Below, piece after piece: positions 31,802 to 40,912 of a DNA stretch of 64,000 nt. Position 1 is the first letter of the stretch. Each line of letters begins with the position of its first letter. The position numbers were made by a program, and so were the translations under genes. The stretch is taken from positions 62,001 through 126,000 of IMG/VR virus record IMGVR_UViG_3300042308_001511, one strand, 5' to 3'. This stretch comes from a virus. The notes beneath the pieces are model-generated. The model did no database searches and was not told the origin of the DNA. It worked only from the letters and a program-made list of their open reading frames with translations.

Positions 31802-33922
31802 ATGGATAAAAATATGCAAAAAGAAAACGAGTATATCAAACGCCAACACGAGGTGAGGGCCGCGATAGAAGACGATGACGATGACGATAAACCTTTTGGT
31901 TCATCTTCGTCCAAAAAACCAGATTCTAAGTCTAAGACTCCAGTGCTTGATACTTATAGCCGAGATCTTACAAAGATGGCAGAAGAAGGTAAATTAGACC
32001 CAATCGTAGGTCGTGAGAAAGAGATTGAGAGAGTTTCTCAAATACTTTCAAGAAGAAAGAAAAACAATCCTATTCTAATTGGTGAACCGGGTGTTGGTAA
32101 GTCATCTGTAGCAGAAGGTCTTGCACTTCGAATTGTTCAGAGGAAAGTTTCCAGAATACTCTTTAATAAAAGAGTGGTTATGTTGGACCTTGCTTCGATG
32201 GTAGCTGGGACAAAATATCGTGGTCAGTTCGAAGAAAGAATTAAAGCACTTATGGGTGAGGTTGAGAAGAACCCTGATGTTATTCTTTTTATTGATGAAA
32301 TACACACTATGATTGGTGCTGGTGGTGCCTCTGGATCTATGGATGCGAGTAATATGTTCAAACCTGCATTATCGAGAGGTGAGATTCAAATTATTGGTGC
32401 TACAACACTTGATGAATACCGTAAACACATTGAGAAGGATGGTGCATTAGAGAGAAGGTTTCAAAAAGTAATGATTGAACCTGCTAGTCCAGAAGAGACA
32501 ATTGAAATCATCGGTAACATTAAAGACAAATATGAGTCGCACCACAATGTTAATTATACAGAGGCCGCAATAAAGGCTTGTGTTGATCTTACATCAAGGT
32601 ATATTACTGATAGGTTCCTTCCTGATAAAGCTATTGATGCACTTGACGAGGCAGGATCCAGAGTACACATATCTAATATTGTTGTTCCTAAGGAGATTAC
32701 TGATATTGAGAAACAGATATTTGACATCAAAGATAAAAAACACGATGTAATTAGATCTCAGAAGTATGAAGAAGCTGCAAAACTTAGAGACGTTGAACGT
32801 AAGTTGAATGAGGCACTTGATAAAGCGAGAAAAGAGTGGGAGTCTGAATCTGAGAAGAATAGACAGACTGTTACTGAAGACAACGTTGCAGAGGTTGTTT
32901 CAATGATGACTGGAATTCCACTTCAAAAAGTGGGTGAAAAGGAGAATGAGAGACTTTCTAGGATGTATTCTGAAATTGCTGGTAAAGTTGTTGGTCAGGA
33001 TGAGGCTGTAAGAAAAGTGGTTCGTGCTATACAAAGAGGTCGAGTTGGAATGAAAGACGCTAACAAACCTGTGTTCAGTGGTATGTTGATTGGTAACTCA
33101 GGTGTTGGTAAAACAGAATTAGCTAAACAAATTGCTAAGTATTTATTTGACTCTGAGGATTCTATGATTAGATTAGATATGTCTGAATATATGGATAAGA
33201 TATCTATGACTAAAATACAGGGATCTGCACCAGGATACGTTGGGTATGAAGATGCGAATATTCTTGATAGAATTAGAAGAAAACCTTATTCTGTTGTCTT
33301 ATTTGATGAGATTGAAAAGGCGCACCCAGAAGTATTCAACATATTTTTACAGATGCTTGACGATGGACATGTTACAGACTCACACGGAAGAAAAGTAAGT
33401 TTCAAAAATTGTATCATACTTATGACTTCCAACGTAGGAACTAGACAAGTCAAAGATTTTGGAACTGGTGTTGGTTTCTCTACAAAAAACAGAGAATCGA
33501 TGAAAGAAGATGAAATCAAATCTATTCTTGAGAAAGAATTGAAAAATAAATTCGCACCTGAGTTTATAAACAGACTTGATGACATCATCTACTTCAAAGA
33601 TCTTGGTAAGGGTGAGATAATGAAGATTGTTGATTTAGAACTTACTAAAACTATCAAGAGAGCATCTGATATAGGATTTCCTATTGAACTCACAGAAACA
33701 CTCAAAAACCATTTGGTTGAGGTTGGATATGATCCTAAGTATGGTGCTAGACCACTTAAGAGAGCAATTCAAAGATGGGTTGATGACGTTATAACAGACT
33801 TCATAATAGAGACAAACCCTGCAGAGGGAACTAATCTATACCTTGATTATGACTCTGAGAAGGAAGAGACTATAATAAAGTCTGAAAAACCTAAGAAGAA
33901 AAGGAGTAAAAAATCTAACTAA
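31802..33922 (+). CDS. ClpC-like AAA+ unfoldase lacking the N-domain
   Basis: 706 residues. The first AAA+ module has Walker A G-E-P-G-V-G-K-S at 94-101 and Walker B F-I-D-E at about 163-166. A short middle with a UVR-like E-E-A-A-K-L-R-D at 323-330 identifies the ClpC branch, and the second module has Walker A G-N-S-G-V-G-K-T at 431-438 and D-E-I-E-K-A-H-P at 502-509. The loop V-G-F at 557-559 occupies the position of the ClpP-docking loop of ClpC. The paired Clp-N repeats (about 140 residues) are missing and replaced by an acidic, serine-rich leader. It probably unfolds substrates for the host ClpP peptidase, or acts alone as a disaggregase. Confidence 0.9.
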   Translation: MDKNMQKENEYIKRQHEVRAAIEDDDDDDKPFGSSSSKKPDSKSKTPVLDTYSRDLTKMAEEGKLDPIVGREKEIERVSQILSRRKKNNPILIGEPGVGKSSVAEGLALRIVQRKVSRILFNKRVVMLDLASMVAGTKYRGQFEERIKALMGEVEKNPDVILFIDEIHTMIGAGGASGSMDASNMFKPALSRGEIQIIGATTLDEYRKHIEKDGALERRFQKVMIEPASPEETIEIIGNIKDKYESHHNVNYTEAAIKACVDLTSRYITDRFLPDKAIDALDEAGSRVHISNIVVPKEITDIEKQIFDIKDKKHDVIRSQKYEEAAKLRDVERKLNEALDKARKEWESESEKNRQTVTEDNVAEVVSMMTGIPLQKVGEKENERLSRMYSEIAGKVVGQDEAVRKVVRAIQRGRVGMKDANKPVFSGMLIGNSGVGKTELAKQIAKYLFDSEDSMIRLDMSEYMDKISMTKIQGSAPGYVGYEDANILDRIRRKPYSVVLFDEIEKAHPEVFNIFLQMLDDGHVTDSHGRKVSFKNCIILMTSNVGTRQVKDFGTGVGFSTKNRESMKEDEIKSILEKELKNKFAPEFINRLDDIIYFKDLGKGEIMKIVDLELTKTIKRASDIGFPIELTETLKNHLVEVGYDPKYGARPLKRAIQRWVDDVITDFIIETNPAEGTNLYLDYDSEKEETIIKSEKPKKKRSKKSN

Positions 33923-33924
33923 TT

Positions 33925-33955
33925 GAAGGAGAGTTAAAAACTCTCCTTTTTTTTT
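33925..33955 (+). terminator. hairpin terminator after clp
   Basis: AAGGAGAGTT, AAA loop, AACTCTCCTT followed by a run of nine Ts. Confidence 0.85.
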
Positions 33956-33980
33956 CAATATAAAAAACAAAAACTTTTAT

Positions 33981-34694
33981 ATGATACACTTACTATGGTG
34001 TACTTTGAGACCATCTCAGTTCAATCATGCACACGCACAATGGATTGAGAGAGCTGATAATTCTGAAGTTGTTACCACTTATGTGGCAGTTAATTGGAAA
34101 GAACATGCGGATGAGGTCAAACAGTACCTTGATACATCCAGAAATTATGTTATGGTAGTTAACACTAACCAAATAGGCGTTTGTTATCCATCTTACCAAT
34201 TGAGTTCCTCATTGGGAACAAAGATGGGTTCATGTGTAGATGAAGACATTGTTGTTTTTGCAAGTGATGACTTCCTTCCACCTATGGGATGGGATACCTA
34301 TCTCTTAGAACAATTGTCTGGTAAAGGAGAAGCAGCATTGATGGTACGTGATGGGTACCAATTACCGGATTCATCTAATATGTTACATCCTGCAGTTACT
34401 ATTCCAATTATGACATATTCGTGTCTTAGAAGGATGAATGGTGTTATATACCACCCTTCTTATGGACATATGTTCAGTGATTGTGAACTTTATAATAACT
34501 TAGTAGATCTTGGTCTTTTGATTGATAATCGTATGTCGGACGAGACGGTTTTTGAACATATGCATCATGCTGCTGGTAAAAGGAATGCGGACCAGGCGGA
34601 TCAGATGTATCATATGAGGTGGGCACAAGATGAGGTCAATTGGAACAAAAGACGTGTACTCTCTATTGAGGATAGAATAAAAATTGAAATATGA
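33981..34694 (+). CDS. glycosyltransferase (GT2/GT-A-like)
   Basis: 237 residues. V-V-F-A-S-D-D-F at about 90-97 carries the D-D acidic motif of GT-A enzymes, and a basic C-terminus follows a M-S-D-E-T-V-F-E-H acceptor segment. No membrane helices. It is the first of three consecutive, overlapping glycosyltransferase genes, so they may build a short glycan together. It starts 24 bases after the terminator. Confidence 0.68.
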   Translation: MIHLLWCTLRPSQFNHAHAQWIERADNSEVVTTYVAVNWKEHADEVKQYLDTSRNYVMVVNTNQIGVCYPSYQLSSSLGTKMGSCVDEDIVVFASDDFLPPMGWDTYLLEQLSGKGEAALMVRDGYQLPDSSNMLHPAVTIPIMTYSCLRRMNGVIYHPSYGHMFSDCELYNNLVDLGLLIDNRMSDETVFEHMHHAAGKRNADQADQMYHMRWAQDEVNWNKRRVLSIEDRIKIEI

Positions 34695-35431
34695 AAATAA
34701 CATTTTTTACAACCTCAACTTTCTCTGATATACAGGAATATCAAACTGCATGTATAAGGAAATTCTTTCCTCAATCTCAACACATAAAGTTTGATGGACG
34801 AAATGGCTGGTTTTCTGTTTGGTACAGATGGTTGGATTACTCAATGTCGGTTGATTCTGATTGGTATGTTCATATAGATGAGGATTGCTTTATAACTTCA
34901 GCGGATCAAATATTAGAGCTTATTTCGGATATGGAGAAAAATGGTATCGATATTGCAGGTCCACCTGACGGTCACTTCGAATATAGATCCGGAAACCATA
35001 TGGCATTGAATGCATTTTTTATGGTTATGAATCGTCGATGTATAGAAGCTTGGGCAAATAGAGTAATTATTCCTCAGTTTCGAGAAGAATGGATAGAAGA
35101 ATATCCTTTTGATAAAAGGAATGGTACTCGTTATGAGTATGATATGGAGTTTGGATCTTCCGGAAAACCATTGGGTATGATATGGAAGCCAGAGACAGAA
35201 CCTTACTATGATTTCTTTTGGGTTTTGAAGGATGCAGGTTTAAAATTCCGTTATCTCGAACCGGTATTTGGTGAAGAACTTCAGACTACTGATTTGTTGG
35301 CAGGTTCTGTAACACATCTGTGGCATCAGAGAGAGAGGTTTGCGGATTATGTAGTTTCTCCACTACATAGTATGACAAATCGTAATAGGTACGAACTTAT
35401 GATAGATAAAATTAAAAAAACTATTCTCTAA
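34691..35431 (+). CDS. glycosyltransferase (GT-A-like)
   Basis: 246 residues. V-H-I-D-E-D-C-F at about 60-67 is the likely DxD motif; M-A-L-N-A-F-F-M and W-K-P-E-T-E-P flank the acceptor side. It overlaps the preceding glycosyltransferase by four bases. Donor sugar unknown. Confidence 0.68.
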   Translation: MKITFFTTSTFSDIQEYQTACIRKFFPQSQHIKFDGRNGWFSVWYRWLDYSMSVDSDWYVHIDEDCFITSADQILELISDMEKNGIDIAGPPDGHFEYRSGNHMALNAFFMVMNRRCIEAWANRVIIPQFREEWIEEYPFDKRNGTRYEYDMEFGSSGKPLGMIWKPETEPYYDFFWVLKDAGLKFRYLEPVFGEELQTTDLLAGSVTHLWHQRERFADYVVSPLHSMTNRNRYELMIDKIKKTIL

Positions 35432-35435
35432 AAAT

Positions 35436-36125
35436 ATGAAAACATATGTTTATATAAATGTGGCAGTTATGGGTACGGTCAACTCGGTTCTCTCAAAACT
35501 TTTGTCTAATGTAAGAAAAAGTGGTCTGTACGAATTCTGTGATGGAATATATTTAGTTGTTAATGGTGATAGGTCTTTGTTGAATGTAGATTTATCCGGT
35601 GATAAGATTAACGTGATTGAAAACGGAAATGATCTCTCTGTGTGTGAGTTTCCAACTATAACAAAAATTTTCGAACATTCATTGAAAGAGGATTTCCGTG
35701 TTCTTTATATACACACAAAAGGTGTATCAAAGGGACATCCCTTCATTGAAGATTGGACAAGCCTTTTGGCATACTTCAACGTTACTAAATGGAAGGATCG
35801 TCTATCCGAATTAGAATCAAATGATTGTACCGGTATAAACCACTTCGGTAATAAAGAGGATGTTTACACACATCCTGCATACTGGGGATATGGGAAGACT
35901 CCTGTACATTATAGTGGAAACTTCTGGTGGTCAAAATCAGAACATATAAGAACTCTTGCACACCCGATAAGTTGGGCACCAGATGGTAATCTTTTTAGGT
36001 GGAGGATGATGGCAGAGATGTGGGTATGTTCCAGTAGTGTTGGTAAGTACCATTGTGCGTATAACTCTAACGTCGACCACTATCAGAACCCTTATCCTGC
36101 ATCTATATATGAACTAAACGATTAG
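35436..36125 (+). CDS. glycosyltransferase-like protein (IHTKG family)
   Basis: 229 residues. V-L-Y-I-H-T-K-G-V-S at about 90-99 is the signature of a bacterial glycosyltransferase group common in capsule and O-antigen clusters. G-N-F-W-W-S-K-S-E-H-I is a typical acceptor-side segment. Third gene of the trio; its 3' end overlaps the convergent endolysin by 12 bases. Confidence 0.68.
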   Translation: MKTYVYINVAVMGTVNSVLSKLLSNVRKSGLYEFCDGIYLVVNGDRSLLNVDLSGDKINVIENGNDLSVCEFPTITKIFEHSLKEDFRVLYIHTKGVSKGHPFIEDWTSLLAYFNVTKWKDRLSELESNDCTGINHFGNKEDVYTHPAYWGYGKTPVHYSGNFWWSKSEHIRTLAHPISWAPDGNLFRWRMMAEMWVCSSSVGKYHCAYNSNVDHYQNPYPASIYELND

Positions 36126-36800
36126 AGATTCTAACATAGCTATCATCTTTGGTTGTGGCGATATGTCTGTTTTATCTCTTCTGTAAGAATTATGAGTATA
36201 AACACCAGGTACTCCTTTCAGAGCATTTGCTGACACGTCCCACATATCTGATGGTTTATATTCTAAAGGAATTCCATAAGTATTATTCCAATGTACTAAT
36301 AATTGTCTAACTGATTCAATTTGTGCGTCTGTATAAGCGTGATAATACTTATGTCCTTTATAAGGTTTATCCAATTCACATACTTGTGAATTGGGTATTT
36401 CTCTATTAACGTAGTTTATAAATTTATTACCTACTTTTGTCAATGGTCCCCAGTTACAAATCTCAATACCAATAGATATCTTATCAATATTTTGATAAGG
36501 CACACCTACCGATTTAAATACATCGGGTTTGATACCCAAATGATATGCCCAATACTTAGATGAAAATGCTTGACAAATTTCTCCATCAAAAGTATCTTTG
36601 GATAATCCATTACCTGAAATTGTAACACACGTTGCAATTCTACCTCTATCATCAGAATCCCACATTTTTATTGTTGCTGGTCCGGATGAGTTTCCTGCGG
36701 TATGGTGTAATACAATCTGAAATTTCTTAGTTTCTTCCTTAATGTATTGGACTTCCATCATTGGAATCTGTTTAATATTTTTAGTATCTAACTTTTTCAT
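36114..36800 (-). CDS. N-acetylmuramoyl-L-alanine amidase (endolysin)
   Basis: 228 residues. Amidase_2 fold: zinc ligand His32/33 in I-V-L-H-H-T-A-G-N, I-S-I-G-I-E-I-C-N-W-G as the central strand, and a C-terminal T-H-N-S-Y-R-R-D-K-T-D-I-S-P providing the second histidine and the catalytic Lys/Asp region. No signal peptide, so it would rely on a holin. It cleaves the amide bond between muramic acid and the peptide stem to lyse the host or locally open the wall. It sits at the end of a minus-strand run of tail genes, so it might be virion-associated instead. Confidence 0.88.
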   Translation of the reverse strand: MKKLDTKNIKQIPMMEVQYIKEETKKFQIVLHHTAGNSSGPATIKMWDSDDRGRIATCVTISGNGLSKDTFDGEICQAFSSKYWAYHLGIKPDVFKSVGVPYQNIDKISIGIEICNWGPLTKVGNKFINYVNREIPNSQVCELDKPYKGHKYYHAYTDAQIESVRQLLVHWNNTYGIPLEYKPSDMWDVSANALKGVPGVYTHNSYRRDKTDISPQPKMIAMLESLIV

Positions 36801-36805
36801 TTTTG

Positions 36806-37450
36806 TTAACGTTTTTTCTTCCAGTGTTCGACTAGGAAATTATCTTTTATGTTGTTATTGTTTAATATGGTAGGTATATCATTATCAATTAATATTTTCC
36901 TTTGATCCATCAAAAATTCTATGTCATAGAAGTTGAAGTGGAAGTTCATAGTGAAGTCTTTTGCAGTTATTTTCTGTTGTGAGTAGTTAAAAGTATTTTC
37001 CTGAAGTCCTTTTATGATTATTTCGAAGAACTTTATTCTGTATATGGCGTCTCTATGTATGTCAACACACGTTATTGTAAATGGCATAACGTATTGATTC
37101 TGTAAATCAAGGTAGTGTTTTGTTATTATGTCAAACATTAACCAATAATTCAAATCTGAATCTACCGATCTAAAAGTAACGGTGAGGTCGTGTGTTGTTG
37201 TTATATCCTGAACGTTTTTTGCTGGTTTGTATTGCCTTTCTTTTCCTCTTGGTAGTATTTGTTTTGGCATTTCGAAACTTATTCCCGGAAAATTAACACT
37301 TTTTATAGTTGAACTTAAGTAGTCTATTACGTTTTCGTATTGTACAAAGTTCTTTTCGAGTATTCCTTGATAATATTCTATAGTCTCCGGTTTCAAAAAA
37401 TCTGTTGGAAGATTGAATACAAATTGTGACGACTGTGAACTAATTCTCAT
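36806..37450 (-). CDS. tail-tube/baseplate-like virion protein
   Basis: 214 residues. S-V-N-F-P-G-I-S-F-E then T-H-D-L-T-V-T-F-R-S-V-D-S-D-L-N-Y-W-L-M-F-D-I resembles the beta-barrel core of T4 gp19 tail-tube and gp54 baseplate proteins (strand, P-G, then L-T-V-T-F and W). C-terminal strand pair F-T-M-N-F-H-F-N-F-Y-D. Tube initiator or tube protein are both possible. Cotranscribed with the large virion gene upstream. Confidence 0.55.
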   Translation of the reverse strand: MRISSQSSQFVFNLPTDFLKPETIEYYQGILEKNFVQYENVIDYLSSTIKSVNFPGISFEMPKQILPRGKERQYKPAKNVQDITTTHDLTVTFRSVDSDLNYWLMFDIITKHYLDLQNQYVMPFTITCVDIHRDAIYRIKFFEIIIKGLQENTFNYSQQKITAKDFTMNFHFNFYDIEFLMDQRKILIDNDIPTILNNNNIKDNFLVEHWKKKR

Positions 37451-37471
37451 TTTCTTTACTTATGTTTTTTT

Positions 37472-39364
37472 CTACGGTTTTTTGTTCGGTGTCGTCGATT
37501 GAGTTACCTGTTTATAAGTTACCGTTGCGGTTTCTTTTCCGTAGTTAGGATCTGTTTTAGTCGTAGGTTGTGTGGTTGTTGCAGCAGCAGTTTGTGTTGC
37601 GTTATTCAACGTTCCTATGTTAGTTGTTGTGTCGTATATCTGATATAAACCATTATATACCTGTGTCGAACCTCCTGCATTTGTGGCGGTTATATAGAAT
37701 ATATTATTACCTGTAGAGAAAATCTTCTTTATAGATAGAAACCTGGATTCTGGTATTTTGAAAACAATAACACCGCCTGCGGTGTTTATCTCATTTGATT
37801 GTGTCATTATTGGAAACTCTTCTTTGGCGGAATCGTTTTTGAATACTATTTTTATTTCACCCAATCCACTCATATCTAGGTAATTTGGTGCTGTTGAATC
37901 TCCAGTTGCTATAACAAACTTAAGTATGTTGTCAAACGGATATATCTTTATGACCATTTTGCCCTCTCCGAAAAATAGGTTGTTGTTTATTATTACATTA
38001 TCAGATTTTCCGATAACGTTAAACTTCTCTACCAATACTGGATATGGTTCCTTAACTACGGTTGTAGTATTTCCACCGGTTCCTATTCCACCCATTGCAT
38101 TTCCATTTCCGGTCGATGCACCTTTGGCGAATGCTGGTCCTTTTTTATATCCTATTCCGGTTCTTCCTCTGGATGCGTTTGGAAGACCTAATGCGTTAGT
38201 CTTGCCTAAAAGAGATGCGTCTATACTATTTTTAATGTTGTATATCTTTGGTTTGTTGGCATTCTCTAGGTTTATCTTTGTGAGATTCATACTGTATTTA
38301 GAAACCTCGTCTTGTAACATACCGTATGATGCTCTTCTTATTATGGTGCTTTTATCGGCATCATCTATTAATCTCATTTCAACATCTATTATTGCAGTTG
38401 TTGTGGAGTATTTTATTATTGGTCTATAGTCTATAGTCTCGTTGAATCCCTCTGTTACCGTGAATGTTATAGTCTTTCCCCTTACATTCTGTTCGAACAT
38501 AGTTACTGAATATTCTATGTAATATCTCTGTCCCATCCTGTATGAGTCGTCGAGAAACTTTTTGAATTCTGTTATGTTTTCATTGAATGTTCCGAATATC
38601 TCGAAGTAATCTCCATTTTTTGAATGTTGTACTTTAACTGCTAAATCTTCGTACTCTGGAGTCTGAGGTACACTGGTGGTAAGTTTATCACCAAGTGTGT
38701 ATGATTTTATACCATTTATTGTTTGTTTTCCTCCTATGAATACAAAGTCAATGAATATAGGTGATGTTGGACTAAGTCCGAGACCACCAGATAGATTTTG
38801 GTTTATACTATTCGGTTTTGGTTCTCCGTTTGCAAGTTGAGAAGAAACTCCTGCAGCTGACGGTATTTCAACTACTACTGCCTTTCCCCATAGTTTCTCT
38901 TGGAAGAGAAGTGGTGGTGCAGAGTATTTCATCAGATATTGCTGAGACGAATCAGTCATATCGAAGAAGAAGTTTGAAAGATTTATCTCAATACTTCCAG
39001 TTGCATCCATAACATAAGACCTCATATAGAAGCCTATGTACTCACCAAAGTTCCAGTTTATAGGAAGGTGTATCTTTATTGTGTCGTGACGAGTTGGTGT
39101 GCCTGATGCATAATCACTCACTTGTTGATATGAGTAGTAATCAGGATTCATAACACCATATCTTGTACCTGTAAAGTCGAGATTTATTATTGTATTTAAC
39201 GATGTGTTTCCTGTGGTACTCGTATCTGCTGCAATATAAGATCTTGTACGTGTTCTTGTGTCGGTAAGTATTTTGTACCTGTCGTTTATTAGGTTTGTGT
39301 CGTTATAGACGTACTCCATTAGCACGTCTTTGTCTAGTTTTATAAACTTTGAAAGCTTAGACAT
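37472..39364 (-). CDS. large virion structural protein
   Basis: 630 residues. Beta-rich, with several F-I-D-F-V-F-I-G-G and I-E-I-N-L-S strands, a glycine/asparagine-rich linker around 395-430 (G-N-G-N-A-M-G-G-I-G-T-G-G-N) and a threonine/glutamine-rich C-terminal tail. The size, composition and position before the tail-tube-like gene suggest a baseplate or tail component. A TTTTTATATATA box lies upstream. Confidence 0.6.
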   Translation of the reverse strand: MSKLSKFIKLDKDVLMEYVYNDTNLINDRYKILTDTRTRTRSYIAADTSTTGNTSLNTIINLDFTGTRYGVMNPDYYSYQQVSDYASGTPTRHDTIKIHLPINWNFGEYIGFYMRSYVMDATGSIEINLSNFFFDMTDSSQQYLMKYSAPPLLFQEKLWGKAVVVEIPSAAGVSSQLANGEPKPNSINQNLSGGLGLSPTSPIFIDFVFIGGKQTINGIKSYTLGDKLTTSVPQTPEYEDLAVKVQHSKNGDYFEIFGTFNENITEFKKFLDDSYRMGQRYYIEYSVTMFEQNVRGKTITFTVTEGFNETIDYRPIIKYSTTTAIIDVEMRLIDDADKSTIIRRASYGMLQDEVSKYSMNLTKINLENANKPKIYNIKNSIDASLLGKTNALGLPNASRGRTGIGYKKGPAFAKGASTGNGNAMGGIGTGGNTTTVVKEPYPVLVEKFNVIGKSDNVIINNNLFFGEGKMVIKIYPFDNILKFVIATGDSTAPNYLDMSGLGEIKIVFKNDSAKEEFPIMTQSNEINTAGGVIVFKIPESRFLSIKKIFSTGNNIFYITATNAGGSTQVYNGLYQIYDTTTNIGTLNNATQTAAATTTQPTTKTDPNYGKETATVTYKQVTQSTTPNKKP

Positions 39365-39380
39365 TTCGGAATTTAATTTT

Positions 39381-39395
39381 CCATATATATAAAAA
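39381..39395 (-). promoter_or_regulatory. TTTTTATATATA box (candidate late promoter)
   Basis: Minus-strand TTTTTATATATATGG about 17 bases upstream of the virion gene at 39364. Confidence 0.4.
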
Positions 39396-39418
39396 AAAGG
39401 CTTCTCATTAGAGAAGCC
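39391..39418 (-). terminator. hairpin terminator overlapping a stop codon
   Basis: GGCTTCTC / GAGAAGCC stem with ATTA loop, followed on the minus strand by eight Ts. It includes the stop codon of the coiled-coil gene at 39408. Confidence 0.8.
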
Positions 39419-39833
39419 CTTCTTTTTCTATCCTTTGTATTACGATTCGTTTTATCTCTTCGTCTTTTAGGTCAGGGTGTTTTTGATTTATTAGTCGTTT
39501 TAGTTCTATTTCCTCCTTAATAAGTTTTTCATTCTTTTCATTTATATCCTTTATATAGTTTTCGAGAGATTCACCTTCATCTTCAATCTCTTGTAGAATT
39601 GAAATCATCTCATCGGACTTTGCTTTAACATAAGGATCTAAGTTTTCTTCCAACTTTCGTTTCTTTTGTTTTAGTTCTATGTCTTTAATTATTTTAGACA
39701 TTTTACTTTCGGCATCAGATAGTTTTTGTTTGGTTATATCTAATCTTTTAGTCGATCTTTCTATATCCATTAAGTTTTCGATATACTTTTTCCTTATCTC
39801 TACTGCTGCATCTAAAAAAATTTTATTGATCAT
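39408..39833 (-). CDS. coiled-coil protein
   Basis: 141 residues, almost entirely heptad-like and highly charged (about 15-120: R-L-D-I-T-K-Q-K-L-S-D-A-E-S-K-M, then K-L-I-K-E-E-I-E-L-K-R-L-I). No catalytic motif. A structural spacer or assembly chaperone of the tail is plausible given the neighbours. Overlaps the preceding gene by 11 bases. Confidence 0.65.
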   Translation of the reverse strand: MINKIFLDAAVEIRKKYIENLMDIERSTKRLDITKQKLSDAESKMSKIIKDIELKQKKRKLEENLDPYVKAKSDEMISILQEIEDEGESLENYIKDINEKNEKLIKEEIELKRLINQKHPDLKDEEIKRIVIQRIEKEGLL

Positions 39834-40785
39834 CAGTGATTGTCTTTTTTCTTTGACGTGTTTTTGTACCAGAGGTCTTTCTTACAGGTTTCTCACCTAT
39901 TGCAGTGTTTGGTTTAGGTGTTCTTTTAGTTGTTGTTCTTTTAGTTGTTGTTTTAGTTGTTGTTTTAGTTTTTAAAACTTCGCCGTAAACCATCTCGCGT
40001 ATTTTTGCTTCGATACTACCCCTTAGAGTTTCCGGATTTCTTAGTATCTCATGTGTTATATCTTGTGCTAAGAATTCTATAATACTTTTATCATATGACT
40101 CCTCCATCATTTCTATGAACTCTAATTTTGGTATTTTGTTAGTAAGTGGTAAATCTAATTTGAATTCAATTCCTCTCTTTATACCACGAAACATTTCCCA
40201 AGGATCCTTCTTTTCCGTTGTAATTTTATTTACTACATCGTTGGCTAAAACATCTCCAGTTGAATCGTCCCTTACGACTTCAACTCTTTGAACATTCTCG
40301 TTTGGAGTGTACTTTTTTACTACTGGTAACTCATCTACTGAGTCTTCTCCTAATAATCGTGAGAATGCCTCATTCTGTCTATTCTGTTCCATAGTGTTGT
40401 CTATAGAAACCCCATATTTTTTTGCGAGTTCTGCCTTCTCATCTTCGATAGATGATGTGTAGACTACAGGTTCGTCGAAATTTCTATTAGTAGTTGTCAT
40501 ATTATTATCGGGTGTAACTCTTATTTCTCCATCTACTTCATCAAATTGTATATTATTTGTTGGTATAGATTTTATAGATTCAAAAATAGAATTATGAATA
40601 TTACTTGATGTGTTATCTATGAATTTTTTCGGATCTATGTATTCGGTGTAATGTTCCGAGTTTAGTAGTCTCCTAACATCAACTTTAGTTTTATTCTCCA
40701 GTATGGCTATGTTTTCAAAGGAGTCTATCACCTTTATTACCTCTCCGGTTCTGTTGTCCATAAAGGATCTGTTAGCTAGATTCAT
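39823..40785 (-). CDS. hypothetical virion-assembly protein with Thr/Lys repeat tail
   Basis: 320 residues. Acidic N-terminal and middle parts, then a compact segment (about 210-275: L-P-L-T-N-K-I-P-K-L-E-F then Y-D-K-S-I-I-E-F-L-A-Q-D-I-T) that resembles small baseplate-hub assembly factors, though weakly. The C-terminal 45 residues are a simple basic repeat of T-T-K and R-T units; the DNA there is a GTTGTTTTA-like imperfect repeat at about 39915-39975. It may bind nucleic acid or another protein through that tail. Confidence 0.58.
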   Translation of the reverse strand: MNLANRSFMDNRTGEVIKVIDSFENIAILENKTKVDVRRLLNSEHYTEYIDPKKFIDNTSSNIHNSIFESIKSIPTNNIQFDEVDGEIRVTPDNNMTTTNRNFDEPVVYTSSIEDEKAELAKKYGVSIDNTMEQNRQNEAFSRLLGEDSVDELPVVKKYTPNENVQRVEVVRDDSTGDVLANDVVNKITTEKKDPWEMFRGIKRGIEFKLDLPLTNKIPKLEFIEMMEESYDKSIIEFLAQDITHEILRNPETLRGSIEAKIREMVYGEVLKTKTTTKTTTKRTTTKRTPKPNTAIGEKPVRKTSGTKTRQRKKTITDDQ

Positions 40786-40869
40786 GTTCTTATAAGTTTT
40801 TTTTCGCTTCTTTTTATATTGGTTATCAATACCTTTGTTTAGATATATTTAGTATGTGTTTTCCTTTAA

Positions 40870-40898
40870 ACAAAAAAACCACCAATTGGTGGTTTTTT
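40870..40898. terminator. bidirectional hairpin terminator
   Basis: Perfect palindrome AAAAAACCACCAATT with its complement GGTGGTTTTTT. Placed after the gp32-like gene. Third use of the ACCACC/GGTGGT stem. Confidence 0.85.
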
Positions 40899-40912
40899 AA
40901 TATATTTCTGTT

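Noticed and set aside
37926-38429. 167-codon plus-strand frame opposite the virion gene at 37472
   Set aside because: Antisense shadow; hydrophobic proline-rich translation typical of reverse reading of beta-rich proteins.
39915-39975. Short GTTGTTTTA-like DNA repeat, considered as CRISPR or regulatory repeat
   Set aside because: It is coding sequence for a threonine/lysine repeat tail and has no spacers. No CRISPR array was found in the window.
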